The position numbers were made by a program, and so were the translations under genes. Under the pieces are notes generated by a model. That model searched no databases. It was given only the letters and a program-made list of their open reading frames with translations, and was not told the origin of the DNA. Below, in pieces: positions 31,183 to 39,256 of a stretch of DNA of 64,000 nucleotides (position 1 is the first letter of the stretch; each line of letters begins with the position of its first letter). This DNA comes from Siphonobacter aquaeclarae. Its GTDB lineage: Bacteria > Bacteroidota > Bacteroidia > Cytophagales > Spirosomataceae. Location of the stretch: positions 124,001 through 188,000 of the forward strand of contig NZ_FNGS01000007.1 in NCBI RefSeq assembly GCF_900103285.1, given 5' to 3'.

Positions 31183-33987
31183 ATGAAATCCCACCTGACC
31201 TTTGTGGTAGGTTTTCTCATGGTGGCGGCCAATGCAGTGGCCCAAAACCTGAACCAGCCTATCCCGTTTGATCCCCAGACAAAAGTCGGTAAGCTTCCCA
31301 ACGGCCTGACCTATTACATCCGTAAGAATGCAGAACCCAAAAACCGGGCGCACCTGATGCTCGCCGTGAAAGTCGGCTCGATCCAGGAAGAAGACCATGA
31401 AAACGGCCTCGCGCACTTTACCGAGCACATGGGCTTCAACGGAACGAAGAACTTTCCCAAAAACGAACTCGTCAGCTTTCTTCAGTCGAACGGTATCAAA
31501 TTCGGCGACGACCTGAATGCCTTCACGAGCTTCGAACAAACGGTTTACTTCCTGCCGGTTCCGACGGATTCGGCCCGGGTATTCCTCAAGGCTTTTGATA
31601 TCCTCGAAGACTGGGCGCACAACGTCACCATGGAGGAAAGCGAAATCAACAAGGAGCGCGGCGTCATCCTGGAAGAGCTGCGCGGCGGAAAAGGCGCCGG
31701 CCAGCGGATGCGGGACAAGTACTTCCCCATCATCATGAACGGCTCGAAATGGGGCCAGCGGAACGTCATCGGGACGGAAGAAATTCTCAAAAATTTCAAG
31801 CCCGAAACCATCCGGAACTTCTATAAAACCTGGTATCAGCCTCATAACGAAGCGATTATCGCTGTGGGCGACTTCGATCCGGATCAGGTCGAAAAAATCA
31901 TCAAGGAAAAGTTCGGCGCCATTCCGGCCGTACCCAATCCGAAGCCGCTGGGCGAGTACCCCATTCCGGCCAACGCGGATACCAAGGTGGCGATCGTCAC
32001 CGATAAGGAGCAGCCTTACACCATCGTTCAGGTGCTGACCCGCCTGCCGGAGTTGCAGGAACGGACATTTGCCGACAGCCGCGAGAAAATCAAGCGCGCC
32101 CTCTTCAACCAGATGCTGAATAACCGCCTCCAGGAACTCACCAAGAAGGCCGATCCTCCGTATCAGTTCGGTGGTTCGAATATCGGCGGGTTTCTCGGGA
32201 AGTATGACTCGTTCGGCAGCTTCGTGGTCGCCAAAACGGGTGGTATCGAAAAAGGACTCAAAGCGGTGCTGGATGAAAATATCCGCGTGCTTAAGTTTGG
32301 TTTTACGGCAACGGAACTTGATCGCGCCAAGCAAAACCTGCTGACTTCGACCGAAAAACGCTTCAAGGAGAAAGACAAGACCAAATCCGAAGCGTTTGCC
32401 AACGAATACATGGGCGATTTTGTCAATGAGGTCCCGTCTATGGGCATCGAACGGTACTTTGATTTCGTGAAAGCTGAACTTCCCGGCGTGACGCTCGACG
32501 AAATCAACGCCATGCCGAAGCAGCTCATTTCAAAGGAAAACCGCGCGGTGATCGTCCTCGCTCCCGAGAAAGAAAAGGAAACCCTGCCCAAGGAATCCCA
32601 GCTGCTGGAATGGATCGACAACGCGGGCCAGAATGTGACGGCCTATGTCGACGAAGTCATTACCAAACCTCTCCTCGCGACGCTGCCGACGCCCGGCAAG
32701 GTAACAGCCGAGAAGCAGATTCCGGAAATCGGCGTGACCGAGTTGACGCTCTCCAACGGGTTGAAAGTGGTGCTGAAGCCGACCGATTTTAAAAACGACG
32801 AGATTCTCTTCCGTTCCTATAGTTTCGGCGGGACATCACTGTATTCGGTGGCAGATAACCTCAATGCGGATCAGTCGAACGTCATCGCCGCACAGGGCGG
32901 CCTGGCTGATTTTTCATCTACTCAGCTCAAGAAATACCTGACGGGGAAAGTAGCTAATGTTTCTACGTATGTCGGAGAAACCAGCGAGGGTATTAATGGC
33001 GCCTTTTCACCGAAAGACACGGAAACGGCTCTCCAACTCATCTACGCCAACTTCATGTTGCCGCGGAAAGACACGGAAGTAGTGAAAGGGTACCTGGCCA
33101 ACATGAAAGACGAGCTGGTGCAGAAATATGCGACGCCGGATCCGCAGAGCGTCTTTTTTGATACCCTATCGGCAGTGATGAGCGGGTACAACCCCCGTCG
33201 TATTCCCCTGAAGCCGCAGGATGTAGATAAAATCGATGTGGACAAAGCCCTCAAGTTCTATAAGGAACGTTTCGGCAATGCCTCGGACTTTACCTTCTTC
33301 TTTGTCGGGAATTTCAAGGTCGACGAATTCAAGCCGCTGCTGGAGAAATACCTCGGCAGTCTGCCGGGTACGGGTAAGAAGGAAATGTACAAAGACCTGA
33401 ACATCCGCCCGCTGAAAGGCAAAGTGAATAAGACCGTTTACCGCGGTATCGACGACAAGGCAGCCGCGCAGCTGGTCTACTCCGGCGATCTGCCCTATAC
33501 TCCGGAGAACATTACCAACCTCAACGCCATCGAGGAGATCTTGAATATCAAGCTCATTGAGGAAATCCGGGAAAAGGAAAGCGGGGTGTACTACATCTAT
33601 GCGCAGTCGGACGCCAGCAAGTTTCCGAAGCAGACCTACTCGCTCAGCATCGGATACGGTACGAACCCCGGTCGGGTAGAGGAGCTTGCCACAAAAACCC
33701 TGGCGATTCTGGAAGGTATCAAAAAGAACGGTCCCGACCAGAAAGATGTGGATAAGTACAAAATCGAAACCAAACGCCAGCTCGAAGTACAGCAGAAGGA
33801 AAACCGCTACTGGGCGGCCGAACTACAGGCTGCGTACCAGAACGGCGAAGATCCGAAGGATATCCTGAAGGAAATGAAGCTGATCGACGGCGTTACGGTC
33901 GCCTCCGTGAAGGCGCTCGCCGCCAAAGTATTCGGCCCCAACCTGATCAAGGCGGTATTGTTGCCGGAGAAAAAAACGGCGAAGTAG
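31183..33987 (+). CDS. M16-family zinc metallopeptidase (two-domain, periplasmic)
   Basis: A 934-residue pitrilysin-type protease with an export signal (residues about 1-20, ending AVAQ). The inverted zinc motif HFTEH is at 78-82 (H78, H82 zinc ligands, E81 catalytic), and the third ligand region ERGVILEELRGG follows about 75 residues later. Residues about 210-400 and 660-860 have the typical inactive-half fold; TLSNGLKVVLKPTDFKNDEI marks the start of the second M16 repeat. Length agrees with PqqL-like enzymes. The in-frame ATG at 31153 lies upstream of the signal peptide; 31183 gives a normal one. Likely degrades peptides in the periplasm. Confidence 0.93.
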   Translation: MKSHLTFVVGFLMVAANAVAQNLNQPIPFDPQTKVGKLPNGLTYYIRKNAEPKNRAHLMLAVKVGSIQEEDHENGLAHFTEHMGFNGTKNFPKNELVSFLQSNGIKFGDDLNAFTSFEQTVYFLPVPTDSARVFLKAFDILEDWAHNVTMEESEINKERGVILEELRGGKGAGQRMRDKYFPIIMNGSKWGQRNVIGTEEILKNFKPETIRNFYKTWYQPHNEAIIAVGDFDPDQVEKIIKEKFGAIPAVPNPKPLGEYPIPANADTKVAIVTDKEQPYTIVQVLTRLPELQERTFADSREKIKRALFNQMLNNRLQELTKKADPPYQFGGSNIGGFLGKYDSFGSFVVAKTGGIEKGLKAVLDENIRVLKFGFTATELDRAKQNLLTSTEKRFKEKDKTKSEAFANEYMGDFVNEVPSMGIERYFDFVKAELPGVTLDEINAMPKQLISKENRAVIVLAPEKEKETLPKESQLLEWIDNAGQNVTAYVDEVITKPLLATLPTPGKVTAEKQIPEIGVTELTLSNGLKVVLKPTDFKNDEILFRSYSFGGTSLYSVADNLNADQSNVIAAQGGLADFSSTQLKKYLTGKVANVSTYVGETSEGINGAFSPKDTETALQLIYANFMLPRKDTEVVKGYLANMKDELVQKYATPDPQSVFFDTLSAVMSGYNPRRIPLKPQDVDKIDVDKALKFYKERFGNASDFTFFFVGNFKVDEFKPLLEKYLGSLPGTGKKEMYKDLNIRPLKGKVNKTVYRGIDDKAAAQLVYSGDLPYTPENITNLNAIEEILNIKLIEEIREKESGVYYIYAQSDASKFPKQTYSLSIGYGTNPGRVEELATKTLAILEGIKKNGPDQKDVDKYKIETKRQLEVQQKENRYWAAELQAAYQNGEDPKDILKEMKLIDGVTVASVKALAAKVFGPNLIKAVLLPEKKTAK

Positions 33988-34021
33988 CGGATGGGGCTGC
34001 CGAAGCTGGTCGGCGGGCACT

Positions 34022-34228
34022 GGCTTTAAGCTGTAAGCATTAAGCTGTAGGCAATAGGAAACTGACCCATGCGGGTTGGGTGCCTATTGCCTATAGCTTT
34101 TTTAAGCGATAAGCTTTAAGTAATAGGCTGATCGAATCGGACAAGCCTATAGCTCACAGCCTATTGCTCACAGCGTATTGCTTACAGCCTATTGCTTACT
34201 GCCTATAGCTTAAAGCCTATCCCTTACA
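34022..34228. repeat. Heptamer-word palindromic element 3 (GCCTATA/TAAGCTG family)
   Basis: Fills most of the 369-bp gap between the M16 gene and the MFS gene. Left array: five 7-bp units (GGCTTTA, AGCTGTA, AGCATTA, AGCTGTA, GGCAATA; 34022-34056). A core with its own GACCCatgcGGGTT hairpin follows. Then GCCTATT, GCCTATA, GCTTTTT turn into the opposite strand word TAAGCGA, TAAGCTT, TAAGTAA, TAGGCTG (34082-34130). The right array is twelve 7-bp units (34144-34227), six copies of AGCCTAT-TGCTTAC with small changes. The remaining sequence up to 34356 is unremarkable apart from probable promoter sequence. Confidence 0.9.
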
Positions 34229-34356
34229 GCCGCCAACTTACCCCCAAACCCACTTTTTCCCCAACCCTTCAGGGTACCCGACCGCTATTCTCGTCTCTAT
34301 CAAACGTAAAGGGTACATTCGGATCGTCTTTTTACCTCTAATTCGCAGCTAATTGT

Positions 34357-35685
34357 ATGAATACCAATCCTCCCCAGGTGGGCGCTCCGCCTGCTTCCAC
34401 GAAAATGGGCAATTTCCGGTGGACGGTCGTCGCACTTCTTTTCTTCGCCACGACGATCAACTACGTCGACCGGCAGATCATCGGTCTGCTGAAGCCCACG
34501 CTGGAAAAGGAGTTTAACTGGACCGAATCGGATTACAGCAGCATTGTGACGTATTTCTCCGGAGCCTACGCGCTCGGGTTGCTGCTCTTCGGCCGGATTG
34601 TCGACCGGATCGGGACCAAAATGGGATACACCATTTCCATTATTTTCTGGAGTATCGCTGCGATGCTTCACGCGGCAGTGACGAGTACCTTCGGGTTCAT
34701 CAGTGTGCGGGTACTGCTTGGTTTGGGCGAATCCGGAAACTTTCCGACGGCCATCAAATCGGTAGCCGAGTGGTTTCCGAAGAAGGAGCGGGCATTTGCG
34801 ACAGGTATTTTCAACTCAGGAGCGAACATCGGCGCAGTAGTCGCCCCGATTCTCGTACCCTGGATTCTCGGTGCTTATGGATGGGAGGAAGCCTTCCTCG
34901 CAACCGGAGCCATCGGTTTCATCTGGCTGGTTTTCTGGATCTGGCTGTATGAAATTCCTGCGAAGAAAAAGAACATGGACCCGGCGGAGTACGCGCACAT
35001 CCACAGCGATTCCGACCTGGCTGCCATCACGGAAGAAGGTCCGCAGAAGTCCGTTTCCTGGGGCAAACTCCTCGGTATCCGGCAGACCTGGGCCTTCATT
35101 TTCGGGAAACTGTTCACCGACCCGATCTGGTGGTTTTTCCTGTTCTGGCTGCCGTCGTACTTTGCCGAGCGTTTTCAGCTGGATCTCAAAAAGCCCAGTC
35201 TGCCGCTGGTAATCGTCTATACGGCAACTACGATCGGCAGTATTGGCGGCGGCTACCTCTCCGGGTATTTCATCAAACGCGGATGGAAAGTCTACACGGC
35301 TCGTAAAACCGCCATGCTCATCTATGCTCTGGCCGTTTTGCCGATTATCAGCGCGAAGTATATCAACGATATCTGGACGGCAGTGGCCCTAATCGGCCTC
35401 GCCGCGGCCGCTCACCAGGCCTGGAGTGCGAATATCTTCACGACGGCCTCTGATATGTTCCCGAAAAAGGCTGTCAGCTCGGTAGTCGGTATGGGTGGTA
35501 TGGCCGGTTCCATCGGCGGAATGCTCTTCCCGATCCTGATCGGTAACCTGCTCGATACCTATAAGGCCGCCGGTAATATTGTGGGTGGCTACAACATCGT
35601 TTTCATCATCTGCGGTTTCGCATACCTCGCGGCCTGGACGGCCATGCACATCTTCGCGCCGAAGATGGAACAGGTCGAAATCTAG
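34357..35685 (+). CDS. MFS transporter, ACS/hexuronate (ExuT-like) family
   Basis: A 442-residue major facilitator with about twelve hydrophobic segments. The first helix reads WTVVALLFFATTINYVDRQII with the D-R pair of the anion:cation symporter branch; the A-motif region is FGRIVDRIGTKMGY. VRVLLGLGESGNFPTAIK and AEWFPKKERAFATGIFNSGA are strongly conserved in hexuronate and glucarate transporters. The probable substrate is a sugar acid such as galacturonate or glucuronate; this is inference from subfamily. It has a solid terminator behind it. Confidence 0.9.
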   Translation: MNTNPPQVGAPPASTKMGNFRWTVVALLFFATTINYVDRQIIGLLKPTLEKEFNWTESDYSSIVTYFSGAYALGLLLFGRIVDRIGTKMGYTISIIFWSIAAMLHAAVTSTFGFISVRVLLGLGESGNFPTAIKSVAEWFPKKERAFATGIFNSGANIGAVVAPILVPWILGAYGWEEAFLATGAIGFIWLVFWIWLYEIPAKKKNMDPAEYAHIHSDSDLAAITEEGPQKSVSWGKLLGIRQTWAFIFGKLFTDPIWWFFLFWLPSYFAERFQLDLKKPSLPLVIVYTATTIGSIGGGYLSGYFIKRGWKVYTARKTAMLIYALAVLPIISAKYINDIWTAVALIGLAAAAHQAWSANIFTTASDMFPKKAVSSVVGMGGMAGSIGGMLFPILIGNLLDTYKAAGNIVGGYNIVFIICGFAYLAAWTAMHIFAPKMEQVEI

Positions 35686-35713
35686 GATTCCGGCATTTTT
35701 CTGCCTTTTTTTG

Positions 35714-35746
35714 ACGTGCGGATGAACGACTCATCCGCACGTTTTC
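35714..35746 (+). terminator. Rho-independent terminator after the MFS gene
   Basis: A perfect 12-bp stem (ACGTGCGGATGA with its complement), loop ACGAC, then TTTT. It excludes the ATG at 35722 and upstream starts for the next gene. Confidence 0.88.
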
Positions 35747-35763
35747 ATTTTCCTCTGACCGAT

Positions 35764-36420
35764 ATGAGCCGTCGCCTGCGGAGTGTCTTTGCCGCTCTCT
35801 TTTGCTTCTCTACCCTGACTGCCTGCGCCCAGCACGCCTTCGAAAACGAAATTCAGGCCTTTGAAAAACAGGATCAGACTACGCCCCCTCCCGCTAATCC
35901 GATTCTGTTTACCGGCAGCTCGTCTTTCCGCCTCTGGGAGAATATGCAAAGCTATTTCCCGACGAAAAAACCAATTCTCAACCGGGGTTTCGGCGGAGCC
36001 CACCTCTGGGACATGAATTATTACTACGAACGCCTGATTCCGAAGTACAAACCCCGGCAGATTGTGATCTACTGCGGTGAGAACGACGTGTCGGACGGCA
36101 AAACCGGAGAAGAAACATACCTGCAGTTTATTGAGCTCTACGGCAAGATCCGGAAGGATATGCCGACCGTTCCGCTCGTTTTTGTATCGCTGAAGCCAAG
36201 CCCTTCCCGCTGGAGCCGCAAGGACGAAGTACAGAAGGCCAATCACCTCATACAGAGCTTCCTGGCCGGAGAAGAGAATGCAAAATTCCTCGATGTCTGG
36301 CCGATTATGCTCAACGGAGACCTTCGCCCCGAGCCTGCGTTGTTCAAAGCCGATAGCCTGCACATGACGGTAGAGGGGTATAACCGATGGACCAAAGCGC
36401 TTACACCGCTGCTGAAATAG
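35764..36420 (+). CDS. SGNH/GDSL-family hydrolase lipoprotein
   Basis: A 218-residue lipoprotein (signal peptide ending LTACAQ, Cys22). SGNH blocks are all present: block I FTGSSSFRLW with the nucleophile Ser, block II Gly in NRGFGGAHLWD, block III Asn in YCGENDVSDG, and block V DSLHMTVEGYNRW with Asp and His. It should hydrolyse an ester, perhaps an acetyl group on sugars or lipids. ATG 35764 is chosen since the upstream in-frame ATG lies within a terminator. It ends 9 bp before the dehydrogenase gene and is probably cotranscribed. Confidence 0.9.
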   Translation: MSRRLRSVFAALFCFSTLTACAQHAFENEIQAFEKQDQTTPPPANPILFTGSSSFRLWENMQSYFPTKKPILNRGFGGAHLWDMNYYYERLIPKYKPRQIVIYCGENDVSDGKTGEETYLQFIELYGKIRKDMPTVPLVFVSLKPSPSRWSRKDEVQKANHLIQSFLAGEENAKFLDVWPIMLNGDLRPEPALFKADSLHMTVEGYNRWTKALTPLLK

Positions 36421-36428
36421 GAATACGC

Positions 36429-37391
36429 ATGAACATCGTTTTGCTTGACGGCTATACGCTGAACCCCGGAGACCTCGACTGGTCTCCTCTTTCCAGCCTC
36501 GGAAATTTCAAGGTATACGACCGGGTAAAAGCCCATGAAATTGTCGACGCGGCTTCTGGCGCGGAGATTCTGCTGACCAATAAAGCGCAGATTTCGCGGG
36601 AAGTACTCGACCAGCTTCCGGATGTCCGGTACATCGGCATTACCGCGACCGGCTATAATATCGTCGATATCGAAGCGGCCCGCGAACGGGGTATCCCGGT
36701 GACCAACGTGAGCGACTACGGCTCGCAGGCCGTTGCCCAGCATACCTTTGCCCTGTTGCTGCATTTTACGAATGATGTGGCGCGCCTCGGGCAGTCGGTC
36801 GCCGAGAAGAAATGGCAGCATAACCCCGATTTCTGCTACTGGTTCAACCCGCTTACCGAGCTGGCGGGCAAGACCCTGGGGCTGATCGGGTTTGGCAATA
36901 TCGCGAAGGAAGTAGCCAAAATCGGACACGCGTTTGGCATGCGGGTGATTACCCACCGCCGTAACCCGAAGTCTGAACCGGCCTATGCGTTCGTCGAAAA
37001 CGTCAGCCAGGAAAAACTGTTCCGGGAAAGCGACGTCATCTCCCTGCACTGCCCGCTGACCGACGATACCCGCGGCCTCATCAACGCCGAGCGCCTCGGC
37101 TGGATGAAGCCGACGTCCTTTCTCATCAATACCGGCCGCGGCCCGCTAATCGTGGAGCAGGACCTCGCCGATGCCCTGCACGCCGGAACCATCGCCGGCG
37201 CAGGCCTTGACGTTCTGTCTGTCGAACCGCCGGTGGGTGGCAATCCCCTCGCCGATGCTCCGAACTGCGTCATTACGCCGCACGTAGCCTGGGTCGCGAC
37301 AGAAGCGCGCCGCCGGTTGATGCAGCTTGCTGCCGATAACATCGCCGCTTTCCTCGAAGGAACTCCCAAAAACGTCGTCAACGGCATCTGA
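36429..37391 (+). CDS. D-2-hydroxyacid dehydrogenase (glycerate dehydrogenase-like)
   Basis: A 320-residue NAD-dependent D-2-hydroxyacid dehydrogenase. The nucleotide-binding LGLIGFGNIAKEVAKIG (GxGxxA type), the catalytic Arg in LINTGRGPLIVEQDLA, Glu in DVLSVEPP and His in ITPHVAWVATEARRR form the family triad. Closest in appearance to HprA-type hydroxypyruvate/glycerate dehydrogenases. Start ATG 36429 follows the SGNH stop by 8 bp; a longer frame from 36387 overlaps that gene. Physiological substrate is not certain. Confidence 0.9.
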   Translation: MNIVLLDGYTLNPGDLDWSPLSSLGNFKVYDRVKAHEIVDAASGAEILLTNKAQISREVLDQLPDVRYIGITATGYNIVDIEAARERGIPVTNVSDYGSQAVAQHTFALLLHFTNDVARLGQSVAEKKWQHNPDFCYWFNPLTELAGKTLGLIGFGNIAKEVAKIGHAFGMRVITHRRNPKSEPAYAFVENVSQEKLFRESDVISLHCPLTDDTRGLINAERLGWMKPTSFLINTGRGPLIVEQDLADALHAGTIAGAGLDVLSVEPPVGGNPLADAPNCVITPHVAWVATEARRRLMQLAADNIAAFLEGTPKNVVNGI

Positions 37392-37397
37392 TTTTGT

Positions 37398-37424
37398 CCG
37401 AAACCTTTGGTAATCAGGTTTCGG
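37398..37424 (+). terminator. Hairpin after the dehydrogenase gene
   Basis: CCGAAACCT-(9 bp)-AGGTTTCGG, a perfect 9-bp stem but without a T tract, seven bases after the stop. Confidence 0.5.
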
Positions 37425-37435
37425 CTGGCTACATT

Positions 37436-37450
37436 TCCGAAAATTTCGGA
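37436..37450. promoter_or_regulatory. Palindrome upstream of the BlaI-like gene, possible operator
   Basis: TCCGAAA-A-TTTCGGA, a 15-bp perfect palindrome, 24 bp before the ATG, with a similar half-site TTTTCGGA at 37463-37470. Position between promoter-like TA...TTTC sequences and the start codon fits autoregulation. Confidence 0.5.
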
Positions 37451-37473
37451 TTAATACTTTTCTTTTCGGAATA

Positions 37474-37827
37474 ATGGAAAAACTGACACCTTCGGAAGAG
37501 CAGGCGATGCTGACGCTCTGGCGGATCGGGCAGGGGACGCTCGGCGTAGTACTCGATGCGATGAGCGAACCGAAGCCCCATTACAATACCCTCGCGTCGA
37601 CCTTCAAGAACCTCGAACGGAAAGGCTACGTCCGAAACAAACGGTACGGCAGCGTATACGAGTACTACCCGGCCGTAGAGCGGGAGCAGATGGCTGATCG
37701 CGTGGTGGAAGATTACTTCGGAGATTCCTACAAAAGCCTCGTTACCCATTTCGCCAAAGAGCAGAAAATTTCGGCGGACGACCTGCGGGATATTCTTTCC
37801 CTGATCGAAAAAGGAAAACAGCCATGA
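37474..37827 (+). CDS. BlaI/MecI/CopY-family transcriptional regulator
   Basis: A 117-residue winged-helix repressor. The N-terminus LTPSEEQAMLTLWRIGQGTL and the recognition helix region PHYNTLASTFKNLERKGYV are typical; the C-terminal half forms the dimerisation helices. Repressors of this family are inactivated by proteolysis triggered by a linked M56 membrane protease. Here that partner overlaps by 4 bp downstream, so the pair forms a complete two-protein sensor module. The target genes and signal are unknown. Confidence 0.92.
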   Translation: MEKLTPSEEQAMLTLWRIGQGTLGVVLDAMSEPKPHYNTLASTFKNLERKGYVRNKRYGSVYEYYPAVEREQMADRVVEDYFGDSYKSLVTHFAKEQKISADDLRDILSLIEKGKQP

Positions 37828-39107
37828 CACTCACCGCCTATCTGCTCCAGGTCAGCCTGGCGCTGGCCGGTTTTGCCGGTCTCTATATCCTCCTGCTGCA
37901 GCGTGAAACGTACTACCGCTGGAACAGGCTGTACTTCTGGATAGCAGGCGCCGGAGCGTTTCTTCTGCCCTTTGCCGGGCAATGGTATTCCCGGGAGGCA
38001 GAGGTACAGACCTACGTGCCGGACCTCAGTTTCCGGTTCGATACCCTCCCCGTAGCCGAAACGACAGGCCCCGCCTGGCAATGGCCCGATGTATTGCAGG
38101 CGGTTTGGGTGGCAGGTATGGTCTGGATGGGGGTTCGGTTGGTGCACCAGCTGGTTCAGCTGTTTCGAATCCGGTTGAGCGCAGGGAGCGTAGCGGTGGC
38201 GGGCCGACGGCTGCTGATCGCGCCGGGGCATACCGATCCTTTTTCGTTTTTCGGATGGATTTTCGTTCATCCCGGTCAGTATACGGCGAAGGAACTCGAA
38301 GAAGTCATCCGGCACGAAGAAATCCACGCAGCCCAGCGGCATTCGCTTGATGTACTGCTCGTTGAAGCCATGCAGGTTGTCCTTTGGTTCAACCCGGTCG
38401 CGTGGTGGTGGGGAAAAGCCGTGCGCCAGAACCTGGAGTTTCTGGCTGATCACGACGTACTCGCCTCCGGCATGGAAGCGCGGCACTATCAATACCATTT
38501 GCTGCGGCAAAGCGGCATGGCGCTTCCGGTGACCAACCAGTTCAATGTTTCCGAACTGAAAAACCGGATCCGGCAGATCAATACGCCCGACTCCGCCCGC
38601 TGGAAATTCCTGAAACTCCTCGGTACCCTGCCGATGCTGGCATTTCTGACGATGGCGTTCGCGCCGCGGCAGGTGACGGAAGAGGTGGAGCGGTCGCTGA
38701 GCTGGTTACCAGCACGGGCAATACAACAGCAGCAGCCAAAGCAAACTACAGGGCAGAAAGTCTCAAAACAACCAGCAAGACCCGCCAAAAGACTGGTTGA
38801 ACCGGTACTCATTCCGGATACGAGAGGGGAAGATATCCGACCACTTCTGGATAAGAAAAGCGTCTTTATGTTTAATGAAGGAACGTTGCAGGATCCCGGA
38901 GATAAGCCGTTGGGAGGCGTCTTTTTTCGGCATATTGGCGATCCGTTGGTAATGATAGACGGAAGAGAAGCTACCAACGAAGACTTCAAAAATCTTATAC
39001 CCAACAACATTGAGTCGATTAGTGTCCTGAAAGATGAGGCCAGTGCCAGGGTCTATGGCGAAAGAGGCAGAAATGGCGTACTTCTCATCACCATGAAAAA
39101 AAAGTAG
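37824..39107 (+). CDS. M56-family (BlaR1-like) membrane metallopeptidase with TonB-plug-like tail
   Basis: A 427-residue membrane protease. Hydrophobic segments lie at about 5-25, 38-50 and 92-110; the zinc-binding HEEIH is at 164-168, followed by QRHSLDVLLVEAMQVVLWFNP with a further membrane segment, and another hydrophobic helix at about 268-285. The last 60 residues (MIDGREATNEDF, IESISVLKDEASARVYG, GRNGVLLITMKKK) resemble the plug domain of SusC/TonB receptors, a combination known in Bacteroidota M56 proteins. Gln/Lys-rich linker about 303-320. It probably cleaves the upstream BlaI-like repressor on a cell-surface signal; no penicillin-binding sensor domain is seen. Confidence 0.88.
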   Translation: MTLTAYLLQVSLALAGFAGLYILLLQRETYYRWNRLYFWIAGAGAFLLPFAGQWYSREAEVQTYVPDLSFRFDTLPVAETTGPAWQWPDVLQAVWVAGMVWMGVRLVHQLVQLFRIRLSAGSVAVAGRRLLIAPGHTDPFSFFGWIFVHPGQYTAKELEEVIRHEEIHAAQRHSLDVLLVEAMQVVLWFNPVAWWWGKAVRQNLEFLADHDVLASGMEARHYQYHLLRQSGMALPVTNQFNVSELKNRIRQINTPDSARWKFLKLLGTLPMLAFLTMAFAPRQVTEEVERSLSWLPARAIQQQQPKQTTGQKVSKQPARPAKRLVEPVLIPDTRGEDIRPLLDKKSVFMFNEGTLQDPGDKPLGGVFFRHIGDPLVMIDGREATNEDFKNLIPNNIESISVLKDEASARVYGERGRNGVLLITMKKK

Positions 39108-39123
39108 AAAACTATCGAATAGC

Positions 39124-39153
39124 AAAAAGCCCCGGAAACCTCCGGGGCTTTTT
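39124..39153 (+). terminator. Rho-independent terminator
   Basis: AAAAAGCCCCGGA-aacc-TCCGGGGCTTTTT, a perfect 13-bp stem after the M56 gene. Confidence 0.92.
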
Positions 39154-39194
39154 GTTTTCCCGTTCAAAAACACCCTTCCTGGAAAATATTTAAG

Positions 39195-39235
39195 ACTATA
39201 TTAAATTATAATTGATCTAAATAAGATTAGTTTTG
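39195..39235 (+). promoter_or_regulatory. AT-rich promoter of the TonB receptor with possible iron box
   Basis: A -7 element TAGTTTTG (39228-39235) followed by CGG is preceded by an AT-rich region with an imperfect palindrome (TATTAAATTA ... TGATCTAAATA, about 39198-39222) that loosely resembles Fur-type boxes. The iron link is inference from the gene it precedes. Confidence 0.4.
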
Positions 39236-39256
39236 CGGGTAAATCAGGTCTTTTCT

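Noticed and set aside
31150-32334. Long minus-strand open frame opposite the M16 protease gene (394 codons)
   Set aside because: It mirrors the codon bias of the protease gene and has no recognisable features.
34144-34228. Tandem 14-mers looked at first like a small CRISPR array
   Set aside because: There are no spacers: units follow each other directly with a 7/14-bp step, the repeat is far too short, and no cas gene is near.
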